Source of the DNA: Candidatus Enterousia excrementavium | GTDB taxonomy: Bacteria > Pseudomonadota > Alphaproteobacteria > Rs-D84 | Assembly (NCBI GenBank): GCA_017694175.1 | Contig: JADINE010000032.1 | Location: 1-37,164 of the forward strand | Length of the DNA: 37,164 bases | Direction of reading: 5' to 3' | In this document: piece after piece, positions 24,637 through 32,874 of the stretch | Numbering within the stretch: the stretch's first letter is position 1 | How the letters are laid out: every line of letters begins with the position of its first letter | Program-made: the position numbers and the translations under genes | The notes under the pieces: model-generated | Told to the model about the DNA's origin: nothing | The model's input: the letters and a program-made list of their open reading frames with translations, nothing else | Databases searched by the model: none

Positions 24637-26851
24637 CTATTTTTTCCAGTTCTTTTGTTTCTTTGGTTTGAGGAATGTAAATGCGCGGATTGCCGCTGTA
24701 TCCCAATGCCGCATGGTGCGACGGGATTAAAAATTCAGGCAACGGGCTGCACGCACCCATGGCCATAAAACTGGCCAGACGCGGATCTTCGAACGCGAAT
24801 TGTTTGTCGGCCTCGATTGGGCGATGGTACCAACCCTGGAATATCACCAATTGTTTTTTGTGATCCAATTTCATAATGTCCATGGGGGTGTACAGGGGTT
24901 CTTCGGATTTTTCTTCTTTTTCTTTGCCATCAGGCCCCTTGACAGTTTTGATTTTAATTTTATCACCCATCATATCGGAAAAACGCTTTGCAGTATCAGG
25001 ATCATTTTGGCGCATAACAATTTTCGCAGCAGTTGTCGAAATAATCGTCGCCGCCGCGTCTGCCCCGTATTTTTCCTGAATCTGGTGCAAATCCTGACCG
25101 ATAATCAGGTATGAAATTTTCTGTCCACGCCCCAGGTCAGGCCCCTGAATCACGGCCTGTAATTTTTGCATTTTGGGCATTTCGTCCAACACGAACAGCA
25201 CAGGATACGGCCCCATGCGAACACCACTGTTTTCAGATTCTGGCGGATTAGACAACAGGAAATTCGTCATTAATTCGATGAATATCCCGGTAATTGGATT
25301 TAACGCCTGGGCATCAACCATATTAATGGACAGATACACCGTCACAGGTTTAATTTTCCCATCGCGTGGATCAACCATTCCGCGCAAATCAGCAAAATGA
25401 AAATCAGAATGGCTGGTACGATTGCGCACAGCCGCATTGCGGAAAACGGACAGACCTTCCATCACAGTGGAAATAATGGAACCGCGTTCTTTATCGGGCG
25501 TGTTGGCCAATTGCGTCAATTCAGAAATACATCTGTGGGAATAAGAATATTGGCGCGCTTCGTCCACAGCGGCTATGAACAAGTCGTGCATGGGGTCAGC
25601 CAACGCCACCATTTGATCACCGGCGCGACGGCGTTCCTCCATTTCCTGGGCCATAGATACCTGGCTGGTGGTAATCCAATCCAAAATCATGGACAGTGAT
25701 GCTTCGTGTCCAACCCACGCGTCTGGAATTTTATCCCATGTACCAATGTGCACATAATTCATTGCGTTTAATTCGCCGCGTTGCAACATGGAATACGCCG
25801 CATATGCATTTGGGTCGTTCATCATAGACAGGTAATAATCCCCCAGCACGGCAGCATCTTCGGCATCAAAGGTGCCGGACGAAATTCGCGCATAAAAATA
25901 ATCGTCGGCTTTGGCACGTTCCACTTTTGACACAATAAACTGCACCAATCCAGACAACGCCGCGCGCCCAGATATTGTCCAGTGCGGATCCGCAGATGAT
26001 GATTCTTTGTCTGGAATTAACACGTTGCACATGGAATCGATATACAAATCGCGCTGTTCAGGATTAAACGGCACATGTTCCGGCGACAGCGGATTCCACG
26101 ATGGATAATAAATCCCGCGTTCTGGGTCGTCCTGACCCGCCCAGTTCATAATAAACACCGGCCCCACAGTCGAACGATATGCGGACGACGATTGGTACAA
26201 TTCGGGCTTTGGGTCATTTATAATCATCGATACATTGTTGCACTCAAATATTGTTGGAAATACCACACCTTGTGATTTACCAGTCCCCGGGGGCGCAACG
26301 CATAACGCAGACAGACATTCGTTCATCATTAAAGGTTTTTTCTTGAAATACCCCAAAACCATCATGAAACCCTTTAACAGACCCATTTTTTCGATATCTT
26401 CCTTGGATGCCTTGTTGGACGATTTGTCATCGAATTTATCGTTGCCGTACGGGTTGAATTCCTTGATTAACGTACTGTCCGCCATGAAAAAATACGCGAT
26501 AATCGGCAACAATGGCACCATGCACATAATATCAGTCCGCAATAATGTGCGCATGAACCAGGCCGGAACCTCGGCAATAATTGACATGCCGCCACTGGTT
26601 AACATATTTTGGAAATACAGCACAGTCCATTGCTGGGTTGCCGGTGACCAGCCCGCGCGCCAAATGTGTTCAATCCAGAACGACAAACCAAACGCAGCCG
26701 CGCACACCAACCAAATACCCACCGCCCATCGCAGCGACCAAAACAGCGACGCCATGGGGGTGCGCAAACTTTCTTTGTATGCGCTGGATTTGAATATATT
26801 CAAACCTTTGCCTTTGCCACCGGCGGATAAAATCTTGAACTTTTCGACCAT
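24626..26851 (-). CDS. virD4: Type IV secretion coupling protein VirD4
   Basis: VirD4 is the inner-membrane ATPase that recruits substrates to a type IV secretion channel. The 741-residue protein has three or so N-terminal hydrophobic segments (about 36-60, 88-105, 112-125). The P-loop ALCVAPPGTGKSQGVVFPT lies near residue 190. An all-alpha domain follows (about 270-420), then Walker B VLFVLDEMPKMQKL and the sensor-like LIIGQDLHQIQEKYG, as in VirD4/TraG proteins. No other virB gene lies in the window, and the neighbours are housekeeping genes; scattered vir genes are known from Rickettsiales (rvh). The last residues, IENR, and the stop codon come from the heptamer array, so the original C-terminus may have been replaced. 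Confidence 0.93.
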   Translation of the reverse strand: MVEKFKILSAGGKGKGLNIFKSSAYKESLRTPMASLFWSLRWAVGIWLVCAAAFGLSFWIEHIWRAGWSPATQQWTVLYFQNMLTSGGMSIIAEVPAWFMRTLLRTDIMCMVPLLPIIAYFFMADSTLIKEFNPYGNDKFDDKSSNKASKEDIEKMGLLKGFMMVLGYFKKKPLMMNECLSALCVAPPGTGKSQGVVFPTIFECNNVSMIINDPKPELYQSSSAYRSTVGPVFIMNWAGQDDPERGIYYPSWNPLSPEHVPFNPEQRDLYIDSMCNVLIPDKESSSADPHWTISGRAALSGLVQFIVSKVERAKADDYFYARISSGTFDAEDAAVLGDYYLSMMNDPNAYAAYSMLQRGELNAMNYVHIGTWDKIPDAWVGHEASLSMILDWITTSQVSMAQEMEERRRAGDQMVALADPMHDLFIAAVDEARQYSYSHRCISELTQLANTPDKERGSIISTVMEGLSVFRNAAVRNRTSHSDFHFADLRGMVDPRDGKIKPVTVYLSINMVDAQALNPITGIFIELMTNFLLSNPPESENSGVRMGPYPVLFVLDEMPKMQKLQAVIQGPDLGRGQKISYLIIGQDLHQIQEKYGADAAATIISTTAAKIVMRQNDPDTAKRFSDMMGDKIKIKTVKGPDGKEKEEKSEEPLYTPMDIMKLDHKKQLVIFQGWYHRPIEADKQFAFEDPRLASFMAMGACSPLPEFLIPSHHAALGYSGNPRIYIPQTKETKELEKIENR

Positions 26852-26860
26852 TGTGTTATG

Positions 26861-26866
26861 ATTATA
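26861..26866 (-). promoter_or_regulatory. -10 element of virD4
   Basis: On the minus strand a perfect TATAAT ends nine bases before the virD4 ATG (26851), predicting a leader of about 3 nt. No convincing -35 is seen, and no Shine-Dalgarno. Confidence 0.45.
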
Positions 26867-26907
26867 TCAGAATTTTACACGATTATAAATCAGAATTAAG
26901 AAAGTTT

Positions 26908-27564
26908 ATGAAAAATATCCCGCGCGTATTTCTTGGTGATAATATTAAATCCGGCGCATCAATGCCGGCACCGCGTGATGTGGCGCATTATTTAACCCGT
27001 GTCATGCGTCGACATGATTTTTTAGCCTTTGGTGGCGGGGCTGAATATAACGCGTCTGTATCAGATGACGGCAAAACAATATTAATCGGTGACCAAACGC
27101 CCCATGCTGACCCGTCAAACGATATTACATTGCTGTTTTCGCCGATTAAAAAAACAGATGATTTGTTAAACATGGCGACCCAGTTGGGGGTTGCTGCTTT
27201 TCAACCAGTGATAACCGCACGCACTGTTGCGAACCATGTAAATTGGGCGCGTATGGAAAAAATAGTGACGGAAAGTGCCGAACAGTCAAATCGCAACAGT
27301 GTGCCAAAAATTTTGCCCGTGAAAAAATTTGATGAAATTGATTTATCGCACATTGTCTTTGCCGACGAACGTGCCGCATACGGTGCGAAATTACCAACAA
27401 CTGCGCACGATGCGAAATACATTTTTGTTGGTCCCGAGGGCGGATTTTCAGATTCAGAATTTTCCGCATTTGACGCGGCCGGTGCCATGGGCATATCATT
27501 GGGCAAAACAATTTTGCGTGCAGAATTGGCCGCCGCAGTCGCAATCAGCCGGGTGTTAAAATGA
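26908..27564 (+). CDS. rsmE: 16S rRNA m3U1498 methyltransferase RsmE
   Basis: RsmE methylates N3 of U1498 in 16S rRNA with SAM. The track start at 26851 lies in the virD4 promoter region; ATG 26908 gives MKNIPRVFLGDNI, typical of the family, and 218 residues. A small N-terminal RNA-binding barrel (about 1-68) is followed by the SPOUT domain with ITLLFSPIKK, VTESAEQSNRNSVPKI, FVGPEGGFSDSEFSAF and the SAM-knot end LGKTILRAELAAAVAISRVLK. In most RsmE proteins the last motif reads R-x-E-T-A; here it is RAELA. It overlaps the next gene by 4 nt (ATGA). Confidence 0.94.
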   Translation: MKNIPRVFLGDNIKSGASMPAPRDVAHYLTRVMRRHDFLAFGGGAEYNASVSDDGKTILIGDQTPHADPSNDITLLFSPIKKTDDLLNMATQLGVAAFQPVITARTVANHVNWARMEKIVTESAEQSNRNSVPKILPVKKFDEIDLSHIVFADERAAYGAKLPTTAHDAKYIFVGPEGGFSDSEFSAFDAAGAMGISLGKTILRAELAAAVAISRVLK

Positions 27565-28259
27565 AAACGCGTATTGCAAAATTTCTTTCAGATGCAGGCA
27601 TATCATCGCGCCGCGGTGCGGAAAATTTAATTGCGGCGGGGCGGGTGACTGTGAATGGGCAAAAAATTGATACACCTGTAACATTTATTAATGATGGCGA
27701 TGAAATCGCTGTGGATGGTGTGGTTGTGCATGCACGTGCGAAAACAGTGCTATACGCATTTCATAAACCAGTCGGCACAATGACAACGTCGCACGATCCA
27801 GAACACAGAAAAACAATTTACGATGTTTTGGATGAAAAATATAAAAATTTAAAATACGTTGGGCGCTTGGATTATAACACTTCTGGACTGTTACTTTTAA
27901 CGAATGATGGCGATTTGTCGCGCAGATTAACTTTGCCATCATCAAATATTTCGCGCACATATATTGCAACTGTATCGCGCACCGATGATAACGGATTAAA
28001 TCGTGCGCGTCGGGGAATAACGGTTCACGGCATAAAATACAGACCTATGCAAATCGACGTGATACAAAAGAATACTCTGCGCGTCACCGTGACCGAGGGG
28101 AAAAAGAATGAAATCCGCATAGTTCTGCGGGCGTGCGGTTGCCCTGTGACAAAATTGCATCGCATATCGTTTGGTCCGATTTCATTGGGAAATTTATCTG
28201 TGGGAAAAATTCGTGAAATTAATCAGAAAACAATTGACGCGTTGTTAAAAACTCTCTAA
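27561..28259 (+). CDS. RsuA/RluB/RluE-family pseudouridine synthase
   Basis: The 232-residue protein begins with an S4 RNA-binding domain (about 1-48, RIAKFLSDAGISSRRGAENLIAAGRVTVNG). The synthase domain follows, with the catalytic Asp in YVGRLDYNTSGLLLLTNDGDLSRRL, then EGKKNEIRIVLRACGCPVTKLHRISFGP and a short LGNLSVGKIREI tail. This family converts specific uridines of rRNA (RsuA: 16S; RluB/E/F: 23S). RluB is my preference because of the general pattern, but the target base cannot be told apart from sequence alone. It is translationally coupled to rsmE, making a small rRNA-modification operon. Confidence 0.9.
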   Translation: MKTRIAKFLSDAGISSRRGAENLIAAGRVTVNGQKIDTPVTFINDGDEIAVDGVVVHARAKTVLYAFHKPVGTMTTSHDPEHRKTIYDVLDEKYKNLKYVGRLDYNTSGLLLLTNDGDLSRRLTLPSSNISRTYIATVSRTDDNGLNRARRGITVHGIKYRPMQIDVIQKNTLRVTVTEGKKNEIRIVLRACGCPVTKLHRISFGPISLGNLSVGKIREINQKTIDALLKTL

Positions 28260-28290
28260 AATCCAAATAACACAGGAAGGGAGAGTTATC

Positions 28291-29319
28291 ATGAAAAAAC
28301 AAACCGCCAAAAAAAATCTGACTGCGACAAAGCGCACGAATTCCCGGGTCAAAGTTGCACAACCGCATCAGACATCTGTTACGACACCATCTGTATCGAT
28401 TTACGTTTATTGGGTTATAATTTTATTCTTTATTGCGGCGGCGTTTTTCTGTCTGGGGATGGAATTTGGTAATAATAAATCTCAAAACGTTGTAACACCA
28501 AATGCCGAAGTTACTCAAAGTGCAGACGGGGTTAATAATGTGGAAATAAGTGAAGAGGCATTATTACAACCAATGGATTATTACACCAATGCGCGCGATA
28601 AATTGGTCGATGGCGACATTGCTGGTGCAATCGCTGATTTAACAACGGCAATTGATGCGGGCGGTGCCACGTCCGACATGTACACATTGCGGGGCGAGGC
28701 ATATATGCAATTATCAGATTATCGTAACGCATTGGCAGATTTTAACACAGCATTGGAAACAGACGCAGTAAGTGCAGTTGCGTATTATGATCGCGCATTG
28801 TTAAATATGCGACTGGAAGATTACAGTACGGCTCTTGCTGATATAAATAATGCATTGGCGGCCCAGGCGTCAAAGCCATCATCTGCGTTACAGATGCGTG
28901 ATTTGTATGCCAAACGTGGCCAGTTAAATTTATGGCTGAAAAATTGGCAGGGCGCAGTTGCAGATTTCACAAATTCGCTTGCCAGACCCGAAGGCACCGT
29001 TGACGCAACTGTTTATGCTGATCGTGCCGAAGCGTACACTCAAATGGGCAGTTATGCCGACGCAATAAATGATTATGCGGCTGCGATACGGATTATTTCC
29101 GAACAGATTCAGGGCACCACAACCCAGGCGGCCCGCGAAAGTCTGTCCAGCAATGCCATGGGATATTTTGAAAAATCAGCGGCGTTGAATTTGGCGTTGG
29201 GTAATCTTAGCGCGGCATACAGCGACTTGGATGCTGCCTATGCGATTGCGTCTGCATTGGGTGACGACGCAAGTATATCCAGAATTCAAAATTTACAGGC
29301 TGATTTGAATCAACAATAA
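28291..29319 (+). CDS. Membrane-anchored TPR protein
   Basis: The 342-residue protein has a basic N-terminal tail (about 1-34) and one hydrophobic helix (about 37-58, IYVYWVIILFFIAAAFFCLGMEF). A linker leads to at least five tetratricopeptide repeats (about 96-320), for example YTNARDKLVDGDIAGAIADLTTAIDAG, YTLRGEAYMQLSDYRNALADFNTALE, YYDRALLNMRLEDYSTALADINNAL and YADRAEAYTQMGSYADAINDYAAAI. TPRs are protein-docking surfaces, so it is probably an inner-membrane scaffold with its domain in the periplasm. AGGAAGGGAG is a strong ribosome site. It follows the pseudouridine synthase and ends at a terminator. The specific partner is unknown. Confidence 0.83.
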   Translation: MKKQTAKKNLTATKRTNSRVKVAQPHQTSVTTPSVSIYVYWVIILFFIAAAFFCLGMEFGNNKSQNVVTPNAEVTQSADGVNNVEISEEALLQPMDYYTNARDKLVDGDIAGAIADLTTAIDAGGATSDMYTLRGEAYMQLSDYRNALADFNTALETDAVSAVAYYDRALLNMRLEDYSTALADINNALAAQASKPSSALQMRDLYAKRGQLNLWLKNWQGAVADFTNSLARPEGTVDATVYADRAEAYTQMGSYADAINDYAAAIRIISEQIQGTTTQAARESLSSNAMGYFEKSAALNLALGNLSAAYSDLDAAYAIASALGDDASISRIQNLQADLNQQ

Positions 29320-29332
29320 AAAATATAAAATA

Positions 29333-29360
29333 AAAAAATCCCGCAATTGCGGGATTTTTT
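29333..29360. terminator. Bidirectional terminator between the TPR gene and fabZ
   Basis: AAAAAATCCCGC-AATT-GCGGGATTTTTT is a perfect 12-bp stem between convergent genes; it even includes the end of the fabZ stop codon. Confidence 0.9.
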
Positions 29361-29811
29361 ATACGTTCTTTTCCAACGGATTATGGGAATCCATGATGGC
29401 GGTGAATGTGGCCTCGGATACTTTTTTACCACTTACCATTGCGATGCCGTGGAATTTATACAGTCTCATTTTTGACATAATCAATTCAACATGTAACTCC
29501 AACACATCACCAGGTTTTACAAAATGTGAAAATTTGATTTTTTCCATTGTTGTAAAATATCCCAATGTTTTCCCATCGTTTACCCCCATGCGCGCCAAAG
29601 CGATAAAACAAGCAGTTTGTGCCAATGCCTCGATTGTCAAAACGCCCGGCATAATTGGACTGCCTGGGAAATGCCCGGCACACCAAAATTCGTCATCGCG
29701 AACATATTTAATACCAACGCCGCTTGTTTCATTGTATTCGCGAATTTCATCGATTAACCGCATCGCACCACGATGTGGTATAACTTTTTCAATACCCTTT
29801 GCGTCTATCAT
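29359..29811 (-). CDS. fabZ: 3-hydroxyacyl-ACP dehydratase FabZ
   Basis: FabZ removes water from 3-hydroxyacyl-ACP in the fatty acid elongation cycle and competes with LpxA for 3-hydroxyacyl-ACP. The 150-residue hotdog-fold protein has IPHRGAMRLID (N-terminal helix start) and the catalytic segment GHFPGSPIMPGVLTIEALAQ with His and Glu, then YFTTMEKIKFSHFVKPGD. AGGGGAG is the ribosome site. It follows lpxD by 20 bp, the usual lpxD-fabZ order; lpxA, which often comes next, is absent here. Confidence 0.96.
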   Translation of the reverse strand: MIDAKGIEKVIPHRGAMRLIDEIREYNETSGVGIKYVRDDEFWCAGHFPGSPIMPGVLTIEALAQTACFIALARMGVNDGKTLGYFTTMEKIKFSHFVKPGDVLELHVELIMSKMRLYKFHGIAMVSGKKVSEATFTAIMDSHNPLEKNV

Positions 29812-29831
29812 AATTTATACTCCCCTGTTTT

Positions 29832-30875
29832 TTAATTTTTTGCGTTTTTGCGCAGCCACGCGTAATGGCGCATAAATTCAGTCCCAGGCCCCGCCGGATA
29901 TCCCATGTGGCGTGCACCATCTGGCACATTTCTGAACACGCCGCTGTGGGCGCCAACCTCGGCATCATTACCAACGTGCACGCCGTTTGCGATTCCAACC
30001 TGGCCCGCCAATAACGCGCGGTCGCCAATAACAGTGCCACCGGCCAACCCAACGCCGGCCGCTAAAAAGCATTCAGCCCCAATTACAACGCCGTGTGCAA
30101 TTTGGCACAAGTTATCAATCTTTGTCCCGTCGCCAATACGCGTATCGGTCATTGCGCCACGATCAATACATGTGTTTGCACCAACAGACACCCGATTTCC
30201 AATCACCACACGTCCAACATGCGGAATAAACACATTGTGGCCATTTTGACGGGTGTATCCAAATCCGTCTTTGCCGATAACTGCGCCGGCATTTATCACA
30301 CAGTCTGCGCCAATGGTTGCATTTTCGATATGTGCGCCTGTTTGAATAATTGTGTTTGCGCCAATTGTAACATTGCGTCCAATAAACGCACCGGGATAAA
30401 TTTTCACGTTTTCTTCGATAACGGCGCCTTGCTCGACAGTGGCGTATTGCCCAACGTACACAGTTGCGCGCCGCCGGAAAAACACACCGCGTTCCACGGT
30501 TGCCCGCCGACTGATGCCAAAGCGTGGTGGCTCGCGATAAATTTCCCCCAGTATTTTAACAATGTTGCCACGTGGACTGTCGGTGATTAAAAGAGTTGCG
30601 CCCTGTGGTGCATTTTGTGCCTGTTCAGGTTGCACCAAAATTACAGACGCGCGAGTATTTTTTAATACTTCGATTGGTAAAATTTTAAACGCAGAACTGT
30701 TTTGTTCAGTTGAATAAAACGCCAGTTGTCCGGGGCGTGCGTCCGCAATTGGCGCAACACCACGGATAACAGTATCCGCATTTCCACGTAATTCCAGACC
30801 GAATTTTTCGGCCAACTGGCCGGCTGTTGTTTGTGTGGCCGCCGGCATAAACCAAGATTTAATTTTGTTTAACAT
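29832..30875 (-). CDS. lpxD: UDP-3-O-acylglucosamine N-acyltransferase LpxD
   Basis: LpxD adds the N-linked hydroxyacyl chain in lipid A synthesis. The track start (30950) crosses a terminator; ATG 30875 ([12 protein letters not shown]) is correct by context and gives 347 residues. The N-terminal uridine-binding domain (about 15-105) includes [15 protein letters not shown] left-handed beta-helix of hexapeptide repeats follows (about 110-310), with the catalytic-His region [53 protein letters not shown]-terminal helix (about 320-345) closes it. TATAAT ends six bases before the ATG, so the gene appears to have its own leaderless promoter behind the skp terminator. Confidence 0.96.
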   Translation of the reverse strand: MLNKIKSWFMPAATQTTAGQLAEKFGLELRGNADTVIRGVAPIADARPGQLAFYSTEQNSSAFKILPIEVLKNTRASVILVQPEQAQNAPQGATLLITDSPRGNIVKILGEIYREPPRFGISRRATVERGVFFRRRATVYVGQYATVEQGAVIEENVKIYPGAFIGRNVTIGANTIIQTGAHIENATIGADCVINAGAVIGKDGFGYTRQNGHNVFIPHVGRVVIGNRVSVGANTCIDRGAMTDTRIGDGTKIDNLCQIAHGVVIGAECFLAAGVGLAGGTVIGDRALLAGQVGIANGVHVGNDAEVGAHSGVFRNVPDGARHMGYPAGPGTEFMRHYAWLRKNAKN

Positions 30876-30881
30876 ACCGGG

Positions 30882-30887
30882 ATTATA
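30882..30887 (-). promoter_or_regulatory. -10 element of lpxD
   Basis: On the minus strand, TATAAT is followed by CCCGGT and then the lpxD ATG, so transcription would begin at or next to the A of the start codon. A weak TTTTAA lies about 16 bases upstream as possible -35. Confidence 0.45.
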
Positions 30888-30913
30888 TCTGTTTTTTTTG
30901 AAATTAAAAGCAT

Positions 30914-30940
30914 AAAAAAACACCGCCCAATTGGGCGGTG
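30914..30940 (-). terminator. Terminator between skp/ompH and lpxD
   Basis: The 20-bp perfect palindrome CACCGCCCAATTGGGCGGTG is followed, on the minus strand, by seven T. It ends the skp-like transcript before lpxD, although these genes are usually one operon. Confidence 0.85.
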
Positions 30941-30955
30941 AATGAAGCAATGGAA

Positions 30956-31627
30956 TTATTTGAAACCTTGTGGCTTTTCCATTGTGTATTTGGATATTTT
31001 TTTATCCAAAGCTTTGATAACTTCATCGGTTATATCCAGATTTTCAACATTGTTGCCAATCCGTGCCATACGACCATCGATAACCAACGACAGATTCTTT
31101 TTTGCGATTATACCTTCGATAACAGGATCCAAATGTTGTTCTTGGATTTCGTTCAAAGCTTTCTGGAAAACAACTTCCAACCCCTGGGCACGTTCAGTCA
31201 AATCGCGTTGCAATTCTGTTACGCGACGTTGATAATCGATAACGCGTTGCTGCAATTTATCCTGGGTTAAAACGCCCTGGGATGCTTCGATATCTTCTTT
31301 TTCTTTTTCCAATTCTTTTTGTTTGGATTCCAGTTCATCACGCAATTGTTCTTCGTACTTTGCGCGTTGTTCTGTCAAGTTTTGCAGCACAGCCGCCTGG
31401 GTTTGAATTGCGTCCATGCGGATAACAGCAATGCGCAAATCGGCGGCATTCGCGGCGTCAGTTGTGACAACCTGCAATGCTTCTTCTGCGGAAACAGTTT
31501 TTTCACCGCGCCACGCAGCAGACAGTCCCCAAATGCTCAATGCCGCAACCACGATAACAGCAACGGCAATAATGCCGTATTTTACGAATTTTTTTCCAGC
31601 TGAACTGGATTGATTTTTGTTTGCCAT
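30956..31627 (-). CDS. skp: Skp/OmpH-like protein with N-terminal membrane anchor
   Basis: Skp is a trimeric periplasmic chaperone for outer-membrane proteins. The 223-residue protein has a 16-residue charged tail and a hydrophobic helix (about 17-38, [23 protein letters not shown]) with no clear signal-peptidase site. Skp-like parts follow: [15 protein letters not shown] (strand), a long coiled coil with high Glu/Lys/Gln (about 85-175, [24 protein letters not shown]), and a final [16 protein letters not shown]-type strand segment as in OmpH. The usual form is a 160-residue soluble protein, so this one is likely tethered to the inner membrane. Placement before lpxD-fabZ supports the assignment; bamA, its usual neighbour, is absent. 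Confidence 0.8.
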   Translation of the reverse strand: MANKNQSSSAGKKFVKYGIIAVAVIVVAALSIWGLSAAWRGEKTVSAEEALQVVTTDAANAADLRIAVIRMDAIQTQAAVLQNLTEQRAKYEEQLRDELESKQKELEKEKEDIEASQGVLTQDKLQQRVIDYQRRVTELQRDLTERAQGLEVVFQKALNEIQEQHLDPVIEGIIAKKNLSLVIDGRMARIGNNVENLDITDEVIKALDKKISKYTMEKPQGFK

Positions 31628-31706
31628 AATTTCCCCTTTTTTATTTTATACACGGGCAGTATAACAATAAAAATTTAAAATGAAAAGGGAAAGTTATGCT
31701 ATTTTT

Positions 31707-32381
31707 TTATCGTGCTGGAACAATACGAATTTCGACCCGCCTGTTGGTCAGGCGCCCTATATCATCCTGGGCAGCGATGGGGCGCGTGGCCCCGCGGCCA
31801 ACGATAAACATCCGGGCTGTATTAATGCCATTTCGTGATAAATAAACCCCAACGCGCTGGGCCATATCAAGTGACAGCGCATTTGCGGCGTTACTTGCCA
31901 TTGCGTCGGTATATCCCGCAATTTCCAAAAAAGTCGCATCATATTTTTTCAAAATCTTGGACACAGTTTTTAATGTATCTGCGCCATCGGCGGAAATATC
32001 CCCAACATTTAATTCCATAATCGCATCACGCACCAATATAACCACAACATCAGTCCCCGCGCGCTGCACAGAAATCCCAGGCTTGCGCAATGCGTCATAT
32101 AATTCGTATTCTAAATTCGCCATATAATTAATACTGGTGGTGGTGTCGTTTTGTACTTTATCCCCATATTCAGCCGCCACCGGTGTATCAATTGATGATA
32201 TTAATTTTCCGCCCGCCCCCAAAAATACAGGTCTTTTTGCGATGCGCGCAGTTTCTGTCATATCAGTAAAACTTGCCCCACGCAGGTATTGCGGCCATGT
32301 ATTGCGCGCCGGGCTGTGGTATTGCATGCATCCGGTAACCAAGATTAAAATTGATAAAATCGCAATCCTGTATAATTTCAT
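31707..32381 (-). CDS. OmpA-family lipoprotein
   Basis: The 224-residue protein has a lipoprotein signal with lipobox LVTGC (Cys18). A central region of about 90 residues without recognisable domain follows (with PVFLGAGGKLISSIDTPVAAEYGDKVQNDTT). An OmpA-like domain fills about residues 108-224: VVVILVRDAIMELNVGDISADGADTL, EIAGYTDAMAS, LSLDMAQRVGVYLSRNGI and NRRVEIRIVPAR. It probably binds peptidoglycan from the outer membrane. It follows the pseudopilin gene by 9 bp, so the two are presumably made together. The domain's usual F at the start of its second strand region is replaced by M-E-L. Confidence 0.84.
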   Translation of the reverse strand: MKLYRIAILSILILVTGCMQYHSPARNTWPQYLRGASFTDMTETARIAKRPVFLGAGGKLISSIDTPVAAEYGDKVQNDTTTSINYMANLEYELYDALRKPGISVQRAGTDVVVILVRDAIMELNVGDISADGADTLKTVSKILKKYDATFLEIAGYTDAMASNAANALSLDMAQRVGVYLSRNGINTARMFIVGRGATRPIAAQDDIGRLTNRRVEIRIVPAR

Positions 32382-32390
32382 TCGAATCCG

Positions 32391-32855
32391 TTATTCTATA
32401 ACAAAAGAAACATTATTAGTATTTGTTGAAAAACAATTCGGTGTTGTTCCCGCAGTTGATTCAACATTATTTATAATAACCCGTGTCACCAGTTGGGGCA
32501 CGTTAACAGAAAAATATTCGCATTCGCCCTGGGATAATTCGGTAAGGTTGATTGAAAAACCAACGCCTTCATTAATTGCCGTCACAGACCAATCATCGCC
32601 ACCGATTGGGGCATTAGCATTCGCCAATGCGCCTGCCTCGACCAGATATTGCACAGAAACCCCAGTATAATCGCCTCGCATCCCCATAAGCATTTCGGTA
32701 TTTCGTGCCAATTCTTCCACTGTGGAAAAAGCAATCTTACGCATTTGGTTATTTCGGATTACATTGTACATTCCAATTGCGGCCGCAGTCATCATCCCGG
32801 CAATTGTTATCACACCCAAAATTTCAATCATAGATGCGCCACGTTCATGAATCAT
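32391..32855 (-). CDS. Type IV pilin-like (pseudopilin) protein
   Basis: The 154-residue protein has the class III (prepilin) signal: short leader MIHERG, cleavage expected after Gly6, then ASMIEILGVITIAGMMTAAAIGMYNVI with Glu at +5. Such proteins are processed by a PilD-type peptidase and assembled into a pilus or secretion pseudopilus. The globular part has two cysteines (ECEYF and PNCFS) spaced as in a C-terminal disulphide loop. GCGGGGG is the ribosome site. It lies between dnaX (19 bp) and the OmpA lipoprotein (9 bp). No pilus ATPase, PilC/GspF or secretin gene occurs in the window. Confidence 0.85.
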   Translation of the reverse strand: MIHERGASMIEILGVITIAGMMTAAAIGMYNVIRNNQMRKIAFSTVEELARNTEMLMGMRGDYTGVSVQYLVEAGALANANAPIGGDDWSVTAINEGVGFSINLTELSQGECEYFSVNVPQLVTRVIINNVESTAGTTPNCFSTNTNNVSFVIE

Positions 32856-32874
32856 TATATCCCCCGCTGTTTAA

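Noticed and set aside
26851-26907. N-terminal extension of RsmE from 26851
   Set aside because: The extra 19 residues cover the virD4 promoter region and do not resemble RsmE; ATG 26908 gives a family-like N-terminus.
30876-30950. N-terminal extension of LpxD from 30950
   Set aside because: It would translate the skp terminator hairpin; the family-like start is ATG 30875.
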